Part shown: positions 1 through 8,263 of the stretch, in pieces
Numbering within the stretch: position 1 is the first letter of the stretch
Layout of the letters: the number at the start of each line of letters is the position of its first letter
NCBI GenBank assembly: GCA_002796835.1
Contig: LUGL01000021.1
Location: forward strand, 1-48,021
Origin: Elainella saxicola E1
GTDB taxonomy: Bacteria > Cyanobacteriota > Cyanobacteriia > Elainellales > Elainellaceae
Length of the DNA stretch: 48,021 bases
Direction of reading: 5' to 3'
Translations under genes and position numbers: made by a program
Notes under the pieces: model-generated
What the model was told of the DNA's origin: nothing
The model's database searches: none
The model's input: only the letters and a program-made list of their open reading frames with translations

Positions 1-603
1 TTTGTCATAGGCCCCGTCCCCTGAAACTTGTTCTATCTCCTCAATCACACCGTCCAATACTTCCTCAAAAACCTCATCGTCACTCACGTTATGACTACTG
101 ACCACTGCGGCTAAAATCTCCCCCGTTGCTTCGTTTACCCCCACATGCAACTTGCGCCAAGTCCGTCGCTTGTCTACCCCATGTTGCCGCACTTTCCATT
201 CTCCTTCTCCATACACTTTGACCCCAGTCGAATCCACCACCACATGAATCCTTCCACTGCTAGGAACCACGGGGATTTCTACAGCTACTTTCCCCATGCG
301 TCTCGACAAAGTACTATGGTCTGGCAAGGGTAGGTCGATTCCCATCAAGGCAAACAGCGATTCGAGAAAGCCCTCAGTTTGTCGTCCTGCCAGGTTGAAC
401 AATGCTTGGACTGTAGCCATTAAGGCAATTGCTCCATCACTGTAATGCTTGGAGGCTCCCCGTCGTCCACTCTTTTGTGCGTTAATCCACCCTGCAATCA
501 CGGCTTCGTCGATCCAAAACGTCAGACTACCGCGTTGCTTCAAGGCCGCATCATACTCATTCCAATTGCGAACACGGTAGGAAGGTTTGAGTTTCGTTTT
601 CAT
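1..603 (-). CDS. IS5-family transposase, N-terminal 201 residues
   Basis: DDE transposase that would cut and move the surrounding insertion sequence. The reading frame is open from the ATG at 601-603 to the window edge, 201 codons. The N-terminus (RNWNEYDAALKQRGSLTFWIDE) is characteristic of the IS903 group of the IS5 family. Two acidic catalytic residues are visible: the Asp in VVVDSTG and the Asp in GDGAYD. The third (Glu) would lie outside the window. No frameshift or stop is seen, so the copy may be intact. There is no convincing Shine-Dalgarno sequence before the ATG, and an in-frame GTG a few codons upstream is an alternative start. Confidence 0.88.
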   Translation of the reverse strand, partial: MKTKLKPSYRVRNWNEYDAALKQRGSLTFWIDEAVIAGWINAQKSGRRGASKHYSDGAIALMATVQALFNLAGRQTEGFLESLFALMGIDLPLPDHSTLSRRMGKVAVEIPVVPSSGRIHVVVDSTGVKVYGEGEWKVRQHGVDKRRTWRKLHVGVNEATGEILAAVVSSHNVSDDEVFEEVLDGVIEEIEQVSGDGAYDK

Positions 604-673
604 CTTTGCCACGACGGTTGCGACTTCTCAGGGTATTTTACCCCTTAACTCATACTCTTTATGCAACAACGCC
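1..673 (-). mobile_element. IS5-family (IS903-group) insertion sequence, right end only
   Basis: The element runs off the left window edge. Its visible end is at 673: read on the minus strand, the sequence GGCGTTGTTGCATAAA lies at 658-673 and closely resembles the terminal inverted repeat of IS903-type elements. The transposase gene begins 55 bp inside this end. The 9 bases outside the end (674-682, gtaggaaag) would be one copy of the target duplication if the element makes the 9-bp duplication usual for this group; the other end is not visible so this cannot be confirmed. The element lies beyond the 3' end of the ribokinase gene and does not interrupt a recognisable gene on the visible side. 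Confidence 0.8.
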
Positions 674-814
674 GTAGGAAAGTACATGACTGTCCTGGAA
701 AGATAAAATCACTGAACCTTGTGGGGTGGGTATCTCTTCAGTCCAACTCAGAGCATCCACTCCACAGACTCAAAATCAACAATCTGGGAACGATCGATCC
801 ATCATGCCCTCATT

Positions 815-1741
815 CTAACCTTCCGCCTCAGCAGCCCAGAAAGCCTCTAACTGCGATCGAGTCGGCAACGAAGGTTGAGCTCCTGCTTGAGTTACCGAAA
901 GCGCAGCAGCAGCAGCAGCCTGACGAGTTGCCTGTTGCAAACTCATTCCCGCAGCAAGTCCCGCAGCAAGTCCACCATTAAAGGCATCTCCAGCAGCCAC
1001 CGTATCCACCGCTTTTACAGGAAAAGCAGGAATGGCAAACGTTTCATCTGATGTACAACAAAGCGCCCCTTGTCTTCCCAGTTTCACAATCACAATATTC
1101 ACACCACGTTGTCGAAATTTTCCAGCAGCAGCTTTAGCAGATTCAAAATCATTCACTTCAAAACCAACGAGTTGAGCCGCTTCCACTTGGTTGGGCGTCA
1201 GGATATCGATCAACGCATACAGCTCATCTGGTAAGTCCGATCGGGCTGGTGCTGGATCCAGAATAACGGTGACACCCCCTTGTTTGGCAACCCTGGCCGC
1301 CTCGATCACAGCAGGCAAGGGAATTTCGAGTTGCAGCAATAGGACTTTGACATCTGTAAGGCTTTGTCGCACTCGTTCAACATCAGCTTCACCTACCTGA
1401 CCATTTGCCCCTGGAATAATCACGATCGTATTCTCACTTGCGTCATCTACAGTAATCATTGCCACACCCGAATGTACTGTAGAGTCAATCAACACTCGAT
1501 CGCAATTCACCCCACTGGTAGCTAATTCAGCGAGCAGCGTTTCACCAAAGGCATCTTGCCCAACCCGTCCGATCATCTGAGTCGGCACACCCAATCGCGC
1601 CACTGCGACCGCCTGATTCGCACCCTTGCCCCCTGGAATCGTTGCAAAATTGGATCCCGTTAATGTTTCTCCTGGCTTGGGGAGATGGGGCGATCGGACA
1701 ACCAGATCCATATTAATACTGCCAAATACAACAACACTCAT
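815..1741 (-). CDS. rbsK: Ribokinase (PfkB family)
   Basis: Phosphorylates D-ribose to ribose 5-phosphate with ATP in the cytoplasm, feeding free ribose into the pentose phosphate pathway. The protein is about 308 residues, the usual length. The N-terminal PfkB signature is GGKGANQAVAVARLG near residue 37, and the C-terminal signature DTVAAGDAFNGG carries the catalytic Asp in the anion-hole loop near residue 250. GSINMDLVVRSPHLPKPGETL is the typical ribokinase sugar-binding N-terminus. I chose the ATG at 1741 because the upstream TTG at 1756 adds only five atypical residues. It is transcribed away from the nucleoside transferase/hydrolase genes, whose nucleoside hydrolase releases ribose, so a shared salvage role is an inference. 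A 280-bp divergent intergenic region separates them. Confidence 0.92.
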   Translation of the reverse strand: MSVVVFGSINMDLVVRSPHLPKPGETLTGSNFATIPGGKGANQAVAVARLGVPTQMIGRVGQDAFGETLLAELATSGVNCDRVLIDSTVHSGVAMITVDDASENTIVIIPGANGQVGEADVERVRQSLTDVKVLLLQLEIPLPAVIEAARVAKQGGVTVILDPAPARSDLPDELYALIDILTPNQVEAAQLVGFEVNDFESAKAAAGKFRQRGVNIVIVKLGRQGALCCTSDETFAIPAFPVKAVDTVAAGDAFNGGLAAGLAAGMSLQQATRQAAAAAALSVTQAGAQPSLPTRSQLEAFWAAEAEG

Positions 1742-1817
1742 AAATTTGAGATGCAAACCTGGGATGAAAATTAGAACATTTTTTCAAGTATAGAATGCGG
1801 ATCAAGATGAACATTAA

Positions 1818-1858
1818 AGCAGCTTCAAGAAACTTATTTTCTTTTGAAACCAGCTGCT
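1818..1858. repeat. Imperfect inverted repeat in the rbsK / deoxyribosyltransferase divergent region
   Basis: Left arm AGCAGCTTCAAGAAA (1818-1832), five-base spacer, and right arm at 1838-1858 that reads back as the complement with a one-base and a three-base bulge. It sits in the only intergenic region shared by the divergent salvage genes. It could be an operator or a leader hairpin; the sequence does not decide which. It has no T-tract on either strand, so it does not look like a terminator. Confidence 0.45.
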
Positions 1859-2036
1859 CAATTCGAGCATTTCACTTATGGACAAGACGTCATACTCTAT
1901 CTGAAAGCTTAAAAAATATAGTCTGATCTGTTTGAATTCTTAAAGGGCTGACTTACCCTCTAGAGCACCACAACATGTCGATCGCCTTCCTAGCCTTAAA
2001 CTTCTTAGCCTTGAAAATGAATTGAGGAGAAACTGC

Positions 2037-2576
2037 ATGCGGATTTATCTGGCTGGACCCGATGTATTTTTACCGAATCCGTTGACGATCGCGAAAGCCA
2101 AGCAGGAAATCTGCCAAAAATATGGGTTTGTTGGCGCGTTTCCGTTAGACAAAAGCCTCGATTTAACCAACCTGTCGCCCTATGAAATGGGCATTGCAAT
2201 TTATAAGAGCAACATTGAGTTGATGGATAGCTGTAATTTAATTGTGGCTAATATGACGCCCTTTCGGGGTCCCAGCATGGACGTGGGCACTGCCTTTGAA
2301 ATGGGTTATATGGCGGCTCAAGGAAAACCTGTGTTTGGCTACACAAACGATGGGCGGCTCTATGTCGAGCGGGTTCCGGTCGATCGTCCCGGCCTGGATG
2401 CAGAGGGCATGGCGATCGAACAGTTTGATATGGTGGATAATCTGATGCTGGAAGGTGCAATTTTCAACAGCAGTGGAGCGGTGATACGGCAGTCGGTGAA
2501 TTCAGAGCTTTACTACACAGATTTGACAGTGTTTGAAGCCGTTGTTCAGATAGCGGCAGAGCGGCTGCTGTCATAA
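2037..2576 (+). CDS. Nucleoside 2-deoxyribosyltransferase
   Basis: Transfers the deoxyribose of a 2'-deoxynucleoside to another base, or hydrolyses it, in nucleoside salvage. The 179-residue protein starts MRIYLAGPDVFLPNP, the N-terminal nucleotide-binding strand and loop of this family. The central segment MTPFRGPSMDVGTAFEMGYM contains the expected catalytic Glu in GTAFEMG. The ATG at 2037 is chosen because a strong Shine-Dalgarno sequence (AGGAG, 2025-2029) lies 7 bases upstream; the in-frame TTG at 2022 overlaps that site. A nucleoside hydrolase gene follows on the same strand after 49 bp, suggesting one transcription unit. Confidence 0.88.
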   Translation: MRIYLAGPDVFLPNPLTIAKAKQEICQKYGFVGAFPLDKSLDLTNLSPYEMGIAIYKSNIELMDSCNLIVANMTPFRGPSMDVGTAFEMGYMAAQGKPVFGYTNDGRLYVERVPVDRPGLDAEGMAIEQFDMVDNLMLEGAIFNSSGAVIRQSVNSELYYTDLTVFEAVVQIAAERLLS

Positions 2577-2625
2577 GTTTTGTTCAAGGTGTCCAAGAGG
2601 TTCAGGAGGTTCAGGAGCAGGTATC

Positions 2626-3609
2626 ATGGCCCAACCCATCAAAATTATCCTCGACACCGATCCGGGTGGGGATGATTCATTTGCGTTTCTCTGGCTGCAA
2701 AGCTTAGCCAAACAGGGGCTTGCGGAAATTGTGGCGATCACAACCGCCGATGGCAATGTTCAGGCAAAATACACCTTCACAGCGGCCTGTAAACTGCTCC
2801 AGTTAGGCGGTTTTAGCCAAATCGAAGTGGCCCGGGGCATGATGGGAGGATCGGCACAATCCGAAATAGAAGATGCCGCAGCCATTCATGGCGGAGACGG
2901 CATGGGGAATTTATCGCATACATTACCAGCCGTCCATCAAGATTATCAGACGGCTCGTTTTGCAGATGAGTTATTAATCGACCAGCTAACTGCTAATCCG
3001 GGCGAAATCACCCTCGTCGCGATCGGTCCCCTCACCAATTTAGCGGCAGCTGAGCGCAAGTCCCCCGGCGTGTTGCAGTTGGCCAAACAGATTGTGATCA
3101 TGGGAGGGGCTTTTCTGCATCCCGGCAACGTCACCCCAGAAGCAGAATTTAATATCGCCTACGATCCGGAGGCCGCCGAACAGGTGTTTGCTGCGTCTGC
3201 TCATCTTGTCGTCATGCCGCTGGATGTCACCCGGCAGCTTATTTTTACACCAGCCATGGCAGCTCAAATTAGCGCAGCCCAGCCCAGTAGTCCGATCGCT
3301 CAATTCATTATCGATCTCTGTCAGTTTATGGTGGGGACAGCCCTGGCCTTTCGCGAAACCGCTGGAGTTCCCGGTTTTCTGGTTCACGACGCTGTGACCT
3401 TAGCCTATTTGTTCTATCCCGAAACCCTGCTGTTTCGTCGCGCCCAAGTGGTGATTGAAACCCAGGGCACCTGGACTCGCGGCAAAACTGGCTTCGATCG
3501 CCGCCATCAAGCCAAAGCGACTGCTAACGCCTGGGTTGCCTTAGAAGTCGATGCCGTCAATTTGTTAGCAGCAATGGTTGAGGACTTAAAGATCTTAGTG
3601 GCCGGCTGA
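2626..3609 (+). CDS. Nucleoside hydrolase (inosine-uridine preferring type)
   Basis: Hydrolyses the N-glycosidic bond of ribonucleosides to free base and ribose. The 327-residue length is normal for the family. The calcium-binding N-terminal motif reads DTDPGGDD (residues 10-17; the usual consensus has Ile or Val after DTDPG), and the C-terminal part has VHDAVTLAYLFYP, the conserved His-Asp of the active site. GNVTPEAEFNIAYDPEAA is another family hallmark. The ATG at 2626 follows a GGAG-rich stretch. It is the second gene after the deoxyribosyltransferase and converges on a GntR-type regulator gene. Substrate preference (purine or pyrimidine) cannot be read from the sequence. Confidence 0.9.
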   Translation: MAQPIKIILDTDPGGDDSFAFLWLQSLAKQGLAEIVAITTADGNVQAKYTFTAACKLLQLGGFSQIEVARGMMGGSAQSEIEDAAAIHGGDGMGNLSHTLPAVHQDYQTARFADELLIDQLTANPGEITLVAIGPLTNLAAAERKSPGVLQLAKQIVIMGGAFLHPGNVTPEAEFNIAYDPEAAEQVFAASAHLVVMPLDVTRQLIFTPAMAAQISAAQPSSPIAQFIIDLCQFMVGTALAFRETAGVPGFLVHDAVTLAYLFYPETLLFRRAQVVIETQGTWTRGKTGFDRRHQAKATANAWVALEVDAVNLLAAMVEDLKILVAG

Positions 3610-3648
3610 CTCGATCGCCACATCCACTCACCTAATCACCCACCTGCA

Positions 3649-4365
3649 TCAACCCTCAGAATCAGGCTGTACCTGACTAATCTGTTGCTGTAAGTCGCTC
3701 ACAACCCGGCTTCTGCTGGCATGTAAATGGCTTTGAATCGCTTCAAAGGCCACATCGGTTTGTCGTTCGGCGATCGCCTCATAAATTTGACGATGCTCAA
3801 TTCGAATCTCCAGCACTTCTGGGTTGTGGCGTGTAGTTTGCACCCGCAGCAAAATCATCTTGTCAAACACCTGATCCAGCAAGGTCACGAGCCAGCGATT
3901 CCCAGAACTTTCGGCAATTAAGCGATGAAACCCATAGTCGATGTCCAAAAGCTGCATGACTTTGAGGTCAGAAGGACCATCCCGCATCAACTGCTCTGCC
4001 TGTAAGACATATCCCTCAAGCTGCCGCAGCTGATTAGCAGTGGCATGTTCGCAAGCTTGAGCAACAGAAAGCTGTTCTAGGGCCAGCCGACAATCATAGA
4101 GCTGCGCAGCATCGGCCACGGAAATAGAGGCAACCTGCAAACTGCCCATGCCATCGACCGTAACCAATCCATCCTTTTGCAGTTGACGGATCGCCTCGCG
4201 AATGGGAGTGCGGCTGACTTGAAGCCATTGAGCAAGTTGGGTTTCCACCAACCGCTCTCCTGGGGGCAAATCACCCGACAGAATGCTGGTTCTTAAAGCC
4301 TCGTAAGTTTGCTCATGGAGCGACTTGCTACGCTGAATTGGCGGTACAGCTAGGGTCAAACTCAT
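3649..4365 (-). CDS. GntR-family transcriptional regulator, FadR subfamily (FCD domain)
   Basis: One-component DNA-binding regulator. An N-terminal winged helix (about residues 14-80, with PPGERLVETQLAQWLQVSRTPIREAIRQLQ, the GntR recognition region) is followed by an all-helical FCD effector domain. The metal-binding pattern of FCD proteins is visible: Asp in YDCRLALE/DIDYGFH, and His residues in DYGFHRL, IEHRQIYEAI and SHLHASR. 238 residues is standard. An AAGGAG sequence lies immediately before the ATG. The gene converges on the nucleoside hydrolase gene, with 39 bp between the stops. It may control that cluster, but the ligand and operator are unknown. Confidence 0.9.
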   Translation of the reverse strand: MSLTLAVPPIQRSKSLHEQTYEALRTSILSGDLPPGERLVETQLAQWLQVSRTPIREAIRQLQKDGLVTVDGMGSLQVASISVADAAQLYDCRLALEQLSVAQACEHATANQLRQLEGYVLQAEQLMRDGPSDLKVMQLLDIDYGFHRLIAESSGNRWLVTLLDQVFDKMILLRVQTTRHNPEVLEIRIEHRQIYEAIAERQTDVAFEAIQSHLHASRSRVVSDLQQQISQVQPDSEG

Positions 4366-4916
4366 TCTCCTTCGTTCAAATCAGCCTGGTTAAACAAGAC
4401 CATCGCACTCCTGAAACTCCTGTTACAGACAATGACTGATACAGAGATTACTGCTTACAGTGACCAATTACAGTCTATTTTCTGTGACGGACAATCTACA
4501 AACAGTCCTTTCCCTTTGCAGCCCCTTGGCTCAATAGATGAGCCACCCCAACTGCACGAGAAAAGCGAGGTTGAAATGAAGCCCTCTCAGCTTGCTATCA
4601 ATTCCACTACACAGCACAAACTATAGCAATTTTCAAGGCCAATTCTCTGTCTCAATCTCATTGTTACAACAGTACCGTGTTACAGCGACAGTGTTAAACC
4701 GGTATAGCGAGTGCTATCCCATGTGTTGGGTATGTATGCAGTCTACATAGTAAGGTTTGCCGTTTTTTGTAATAATGACTACGTTCTCCTCAGTATAGGT
4801 GAGTGGCAAAGTCTCTCATTGTCTTTAAACTAGAAGCGAATGTTTAAAGGCCTTCACACAAAACCCATCCGATCGCCAGACTTGCCAATCGCTGTCATTC
4901 TTCTGCTGAAACGCTC
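4366..4916. other. 551-bp divergent intergenic region with repeated TTACAG hexamers
   Basis: No convincing gene. An open frame at 4432-4626 has no family features and no ribosome binding site. Four exact TTACAG hexamers on the plus strand (4423-4428, 4455-4460, 4468-4473, 4680-4685) stand out for a region this short. A small stem (TGGCTCA/TGAGCCA, 4527-4545) has no T-tract. The region must carry the promoters of the GntR regulator and the Nudix gene, which are transcribed away from each other. Confidence 0.4.
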
Positions 4917-5543
4917 GTGAAACTTGCTGATCTGATTAAGCCTGAAACCGCTGCTGGAACCGCACTCTTCTTGAATTGGGAGGGATACCACGTTTTTTCG
5001 ATTCCGCAACGAGAACTGAGCCAGGAGTCCGATCGGGTCCGCTTTTTTGGCGTGGGGGGTAAACGACAGGACTCTGCTGAATCTCTGGTGACCTGTGCTT
5101 TACGAGAGGGTCAGGAGGAAATTGGCGCTGTGATTTCCCATCTGGAAGCGGCGGCTCAAACCTACTTTTTAAGCGCAGAGGGTTCCATTCAGCCGATCGA
5201 ACTCACCCATGACGACATTTTACCTCGGTTAATTTTAGAGAAGCGGATTCACTCCACCTACGGCAGCATGGCCCATCAAGATCTGCCTTACTATCTGGTC
5301 GCCTTTGATGCGCACCTGACGGGTAAGCCGACGCCCCAAAACGAAATTGCAGCCCTGCTCTATCTCCAGGATCCCCATTTGTCGTTATTTCACCAGCGGC
5401 CTGATTGGACGATCGCCGATATGGTGCAGCAGGGGGCACGCCTCGAAGCTCAGGCAGGTCGATCGATCGATGCATCGATTGTGCTTGTGCCGCATGGAAC
5501 GGCCAAATTTCTGGTGCAGCAAGTGGGCGATCGGAGCCACTAA
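4917..5543 (+). CDS. Nudix hydrolase domain protein
   Basis: Probable hydrolase of a nucleoside diphosphate linked to another group; the substrate is not identifiable. The Nudix box is present around residues 56-78: GKRQDSAESLVTCALREGQEEIGA matches E-x7-RE-x2-EE-x-G with one extra residue between the first Gly and Glu. The start is a GTG at 4917; no ATG lies upstream in frame, and the Shine-Dalgarno sequence is weak. The protein is 208 residues. It converges on the glycosyltransferase gene, with the terminator at 5558-5581 between them. Its position beyond the nucleoside salvage group makes a nucleotide-related substrate possible, which is inference only. Confidence 0.72.
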   Translation: MKLADLIKPETAAGTALFLNWEGYHVFSIPQRELSQESDRVRFFGVGGKRQDSAESLVTCALREGQEEIGAVISHLEAAAQTYFLSAEGSIQPIELTHDDILPRLILEKRIHSTYGSMAHQDLPYYLVAFDAHLTGKPTPQNEIAALLYLQDPHLSLFHQRPDWTIADMVQQGARLEAQAGRSIDASIVLVPHGTAKFLVQQVGDRSH

Positions 5544-5557
5544 GTTGATATTGCGAC

Positions 5558-5581
5558 AAAAAAAGTCGGCTTGAGCCGACT
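5558..5581 (-). terminator. Intrinsic terminator of the glycosyltransferase transcript
   Basis: Perfect 7-bp stem AGTCGGC/GCCGACT with a four-base loop (5564-5581). On the minus strand it is followed by a run of seven T (5558-5564). It lies 37 bp past the stop of the minus-strand glycosyltransferase gene. On the plus strand there is no T-tract after the stem, so it probably acts for the minus strand only. Confidence 0.85.
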
Positions 5582-5617
5582 CCCCAGATGCTTTCAATCT
5601 TTGATTCTCATGGATGC

Positions 5618-7054
5618 TCAGCTAGCGCTGGGTTCGATGCTGCTACCATGGTGGACCGTTTTCACCCATTTCAACCGCTTGGCTCGCACAGACATCCGGG
5701 CCGTCGTGCTGGCCATGACCGGAATCCAATGCAGCATATAGAGGTTACCAAACAGCGCCTGCATCAGGGTAGACACCGGAGACAGCAAGCGCGATCGTCT
5801 GGAAAGATGCTGGGGAATGCTAGTCTGCCGCAGCCCCATAAACATGCCGAAGAGAGAAAAGGTCATCATTAAGCTTGTGACCGGAACCAGCATGGGCGGA
5901 CAGTGACGAATCAGCGCCATCAAAAAGTCCGGCACGGCGGCAGTTGGCAAAATATACTGCGTGATCAAAAACATCATCAGGTCAGCGGTTTTAGCCGTTC
6001 CCATGCGGTTTTGCGCGATCAAACGCCAGTAGTCGAGATAGCGCTGATATCCGCCTTCAGCCCAACGGTTGCGCTGATGCCAGAGACCAACGGCATTGAT
6101 CACCCCTTCTTCTCCTACCGCAGGCATCATCAAAAAGTCGATGTCCCACTGGTCGAGATGCAGCCGAATCGTCAGATCCAAATCATCGGTGATCGTTTCT
6201 TCGTTCCAGCCACCACAGCGGATCAGGGCGTTGCGTCGCACAAATTGACCATTGCCCCGCAGTTCACCAATGCCGCCGATCGCAATTCGCTGTTGCTGAA
6301 AGTAGCTATCGATCGCCATCTCAGCAACCTGGCCCCGAGTCCAGCCATTTGCTTGCCCATTCGAAATCGCTTTGCGAACCTGGACTGCTCCCACCTGCTC
6401 ACGATCGAACAGCGGCACCACTCGACGCAGCAAGTCTTTGGGTACTTTGGCATCGGCATCGAAAACCGCAATGATATCGGCCTTTGTTTTAGACCAGACC
6501 TGATTCAAAGCACCCGATTTCCCGCCCGTGGCATTTGGCAAGCGCCGCACAATGTTCAGGTTTCCGAAGCTTTTGGCCAGCTGATCTAAGACACGCGGGG
6601 TGCGATCGGTGCTGTTGTCATCGATGATCCAGAGGTCATAGCGGCTTCTGGGATAGTCCAAATTACAAAGATTCTCGACTAAGGAGCCAATCACAGCCTC
6701 TTCGTTTTTGGCCGCCACCAGCACCGAGACATAGGGATAATCTTCGAGATTTTCTCCTGTCAGTGGCGCAGGCACGGGAATGGTACGGGCAAACAGCACC
6801 CGCAAGGCATGAATGCCCATCATGGTCGTTAAGGCCAACACCATCCAGGAACCGTAGGTGGATAGATGCAGGGCGATCGTGCCACTCCAAATCATCGTGA
6901 GCATAATCGCCGCTTTGCGTCGCCGTCCGGCAAATCCGTCGTTGAATCGATCTGAATCGATCTCAGGATCACTGAGGGTTTCAGACAACTCAGACAGGAG
7001 TGAGCTGATTGGCTCGCCGTAAGAATCGTTTTCTTGCCAGGAATTCCCCTGCAT
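5618..7054 (-). CDS. mgdA: Membrane GT2 glycosyltransferase, probable beta-monoglucosyldiacylglycerol synthase
   Basis: Probably transfers glucose from UDP-glucose to diacylglycerol, the first step of cyanobacterial galactolipid synthesis at the membrane. The 478-residue length is nearly that of the characterised Synechocystis enzyme (Sll1377, recalled as 479). Visible: two N-terminal hydrophobic segments after GRRRKAA (about residues 50-85); a GT-A domain with IIDDNSTDRT, the metal-binding FDADA, the acceptor-side TDD (ITDDLDLTIRLH) and the processive-type QRNRW motif; and hydrophobic segments near the C-terminus. The ATG at 7054 overlaps the 3' end of the radical SAM gene by 65 bp, suggesting translational coupling. 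Other processive GT2 enzymes share the motifs, so the specific activity is less certain than the family. Confidence 0.72.
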   Translation of the reverse strand: MQGNSWQENDSYGEPISSLLSELSETLSDPEIDSDRFNDGFAGRRRKAAIMLTMIWSGTIALHLSTYGSWMVLALTTMMGIHALRVLFARTIPVPAPLTGENLEDYPYVSVLVAAKNEEAVIGSLVENLCNLDYPRSRYDLWIIDDNSTDRTPRVLDQLAKSFGNLNIVRRLPNATGGKSGALNQVWSKTKADIIAVFDADAKVPKDLLRRVVPLFDREQVGAVQVRKAISNGQANGWTRGQVAEMAIDSYFQQQRIAIGGIGELRGNGQFVRRNALIRCGGWNEETITDDLDLTIRLHLDQWDIDFLMMPAVGEEGVINAVGLWHQRNRWAEGGYQRYLDYWRLIAQNRMGTAKTADLMMFLITQYILPTAAVPDFLMALIRHCPPMLVPVTSLMMTFSLFGMFMGLRQTSIPQHLSRRSRLLSPVSTLMQALFGNLYMLHWIPVMASTTARMSVRAKRLKWVKTVHHGSSIEPSAS

Positions 7055-7982
7055 AGGTCATTTGATTGAGGAACCAGTACTTGTCTACACCTTTGAAGAA
7101 GCTGGGGATGAGGTAACACCACACCGTACAGCCTTCACACACCGATAGTTTGCCCTGCGATTGGCGATACTCTTCTACCTTCTCGGATTCCCGATACAGC
7201 TCATAGAGGCGACCTTCGATCGGCACACCTGTTTGAGCAAAGTGGTAGCAAGGCAATAGCAGTTCATCATGGGGAGAGATAGCAATCACCGCATCGACAG
7301 CTTTACAGCGAGGGTTCTGAGTATCATTGCCACCCGCCGCAATAAAGGCCAAGGCAGCCTTATTGTAGCCAACGTTGTGATATTGTCTGGCGGCCTCCTC
7401 GATCGCAGCAGCAATCTCTGGCGTTGGGTTTTTCTTGTTGTTGTAGTTGCTGTGAGCGGTAAAGGCAGGGTTGAGCCAAACACGGACACCAAGCCGTTCT
7501 CCAAGAGCAGCCACCTCACTAATCCGGGTGAAGTTCTGAGCGGTGACGGTATGATTGAGCACCGGAAATTCACCCAGCGATAGGGCGATCTTCACCGAAT
7601 CCAGCAAGGTGTCAAAAATTTTGACGCCACGAGACTGGTCATGGGTTTCCGCATCTGCTCCATCCAGGGAGAAGTTGAGAAAGTCAACCAAGCCCTGCAT
7701 CTCTTTCGCCTTTTTGGGGTAAAGGATGGTGTTCGTGGTCATGCTGGTTGTAAAGCCTTGCCGCTTCGCTTCCGCATAGATTTCGGCTACATCCGCTCGT
7801 AACAGAGGTTCACCACCTGTGAAATCTACATATTTCACCCCCAGACGCTTGAGATCGCGCAGGTTGTGTTGGATAGTTTCAAAGCTGGCCTCTTGCTTCG
7901 GTTCTAAAGCCCAAATGTCGCAAAAGTGGCAGCGGGCATTACAGCGATAGGTCAGATAGTAATTTGCAACAAGGGGTGCCAT
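6990..7982 (-). CDS. Radical SAM protein with C-terminal cysteine cluster
   Basis: Radical S-adenosylmethionine enzyme of unknown substrate, 330 residues. The iron-sulfur motif CNARCHFC uses Cys14, Cys18 and Cys21 (CxxxCxxC). FTGGEPLLR is the SAM-binding GGEP motif. Additional cysteines near the C-terminus (NPRCKAV, LLPCYHF, CEGCTVWC) look like a SPASM-type or related auxiliary cluster site. The gene starts at the ATG at 7982 and its 3' end overlaps the start of the glycolipid synthase gene by 65 bp on the same strand, so the two are very likely one transcription unit. I do not recognise a named subfamily; a role in membrane lipid modification is speculation from context. Confidence 0.85.
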   Translation of the reverse strand: MAPLVANYYLTYRCNARCHFCDIWALEPKQEASFETIQHNLRDLKRLGVKYVDFTGGEPLLRADVAEIYAEAKRQGFTTSMTTNTILYPKKAKEMQGLVDFLNFSLDGADAETHDQSRGVKIFDTLLDSVKIALSLGEFPVLNHTVTAQNFTRISEVAALGERLGVRVWLNPAFTAHSNYNNKKNPTPEIAAAIEEAARQYHNVGYNKAALAFIAAGGNDTQNPRCKAVDAVIAISPHDELLLPCYHFAQTGVPIEGRLYELYRESEKVEEYRQSQGKLSVCEGCTVWCYLIPSFFKGVDKYWFLNQMTYAGEFLARKRFLRRANQLTPV

Positions 7983-8263
7983 ATTACTCGAGAAGGATTG
8001 TGGGGGAACAAAGAGGACGTATATCAGTAATTAGGCAAATAAAAATTGCCTGCGTTTGTCACCTTGGTTTGGAGAACTGCGCAGATGCGCAAACTTTTTT
8101 AAATTAGCTTGCAATTAGTTTACCAATGGAAATGCTTATTTATGAATTAAATCTTAAGCGACGGATCGATCGATTCAATCACTGGATTACCCAGAGATTA
8201 CTTAGAAATGCCAGATGGTTCTTCTAGACAGATTTCTATGATCACGACTGGAGTGGAGAAAGC

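Noticed and set aside
661-981. Open frame with a Gln-rich C-terminus on the plus strand
   Set aside because: It is the antisense shadow of the ribokinase 3' end and starts inside the IS terminal repeat.
4432-4626. Open frame of 64 codons in front of the Nudix gene
   Set aside because: No ribosome binding site and no recognisable features; it covers the TTACAG-rich control region.
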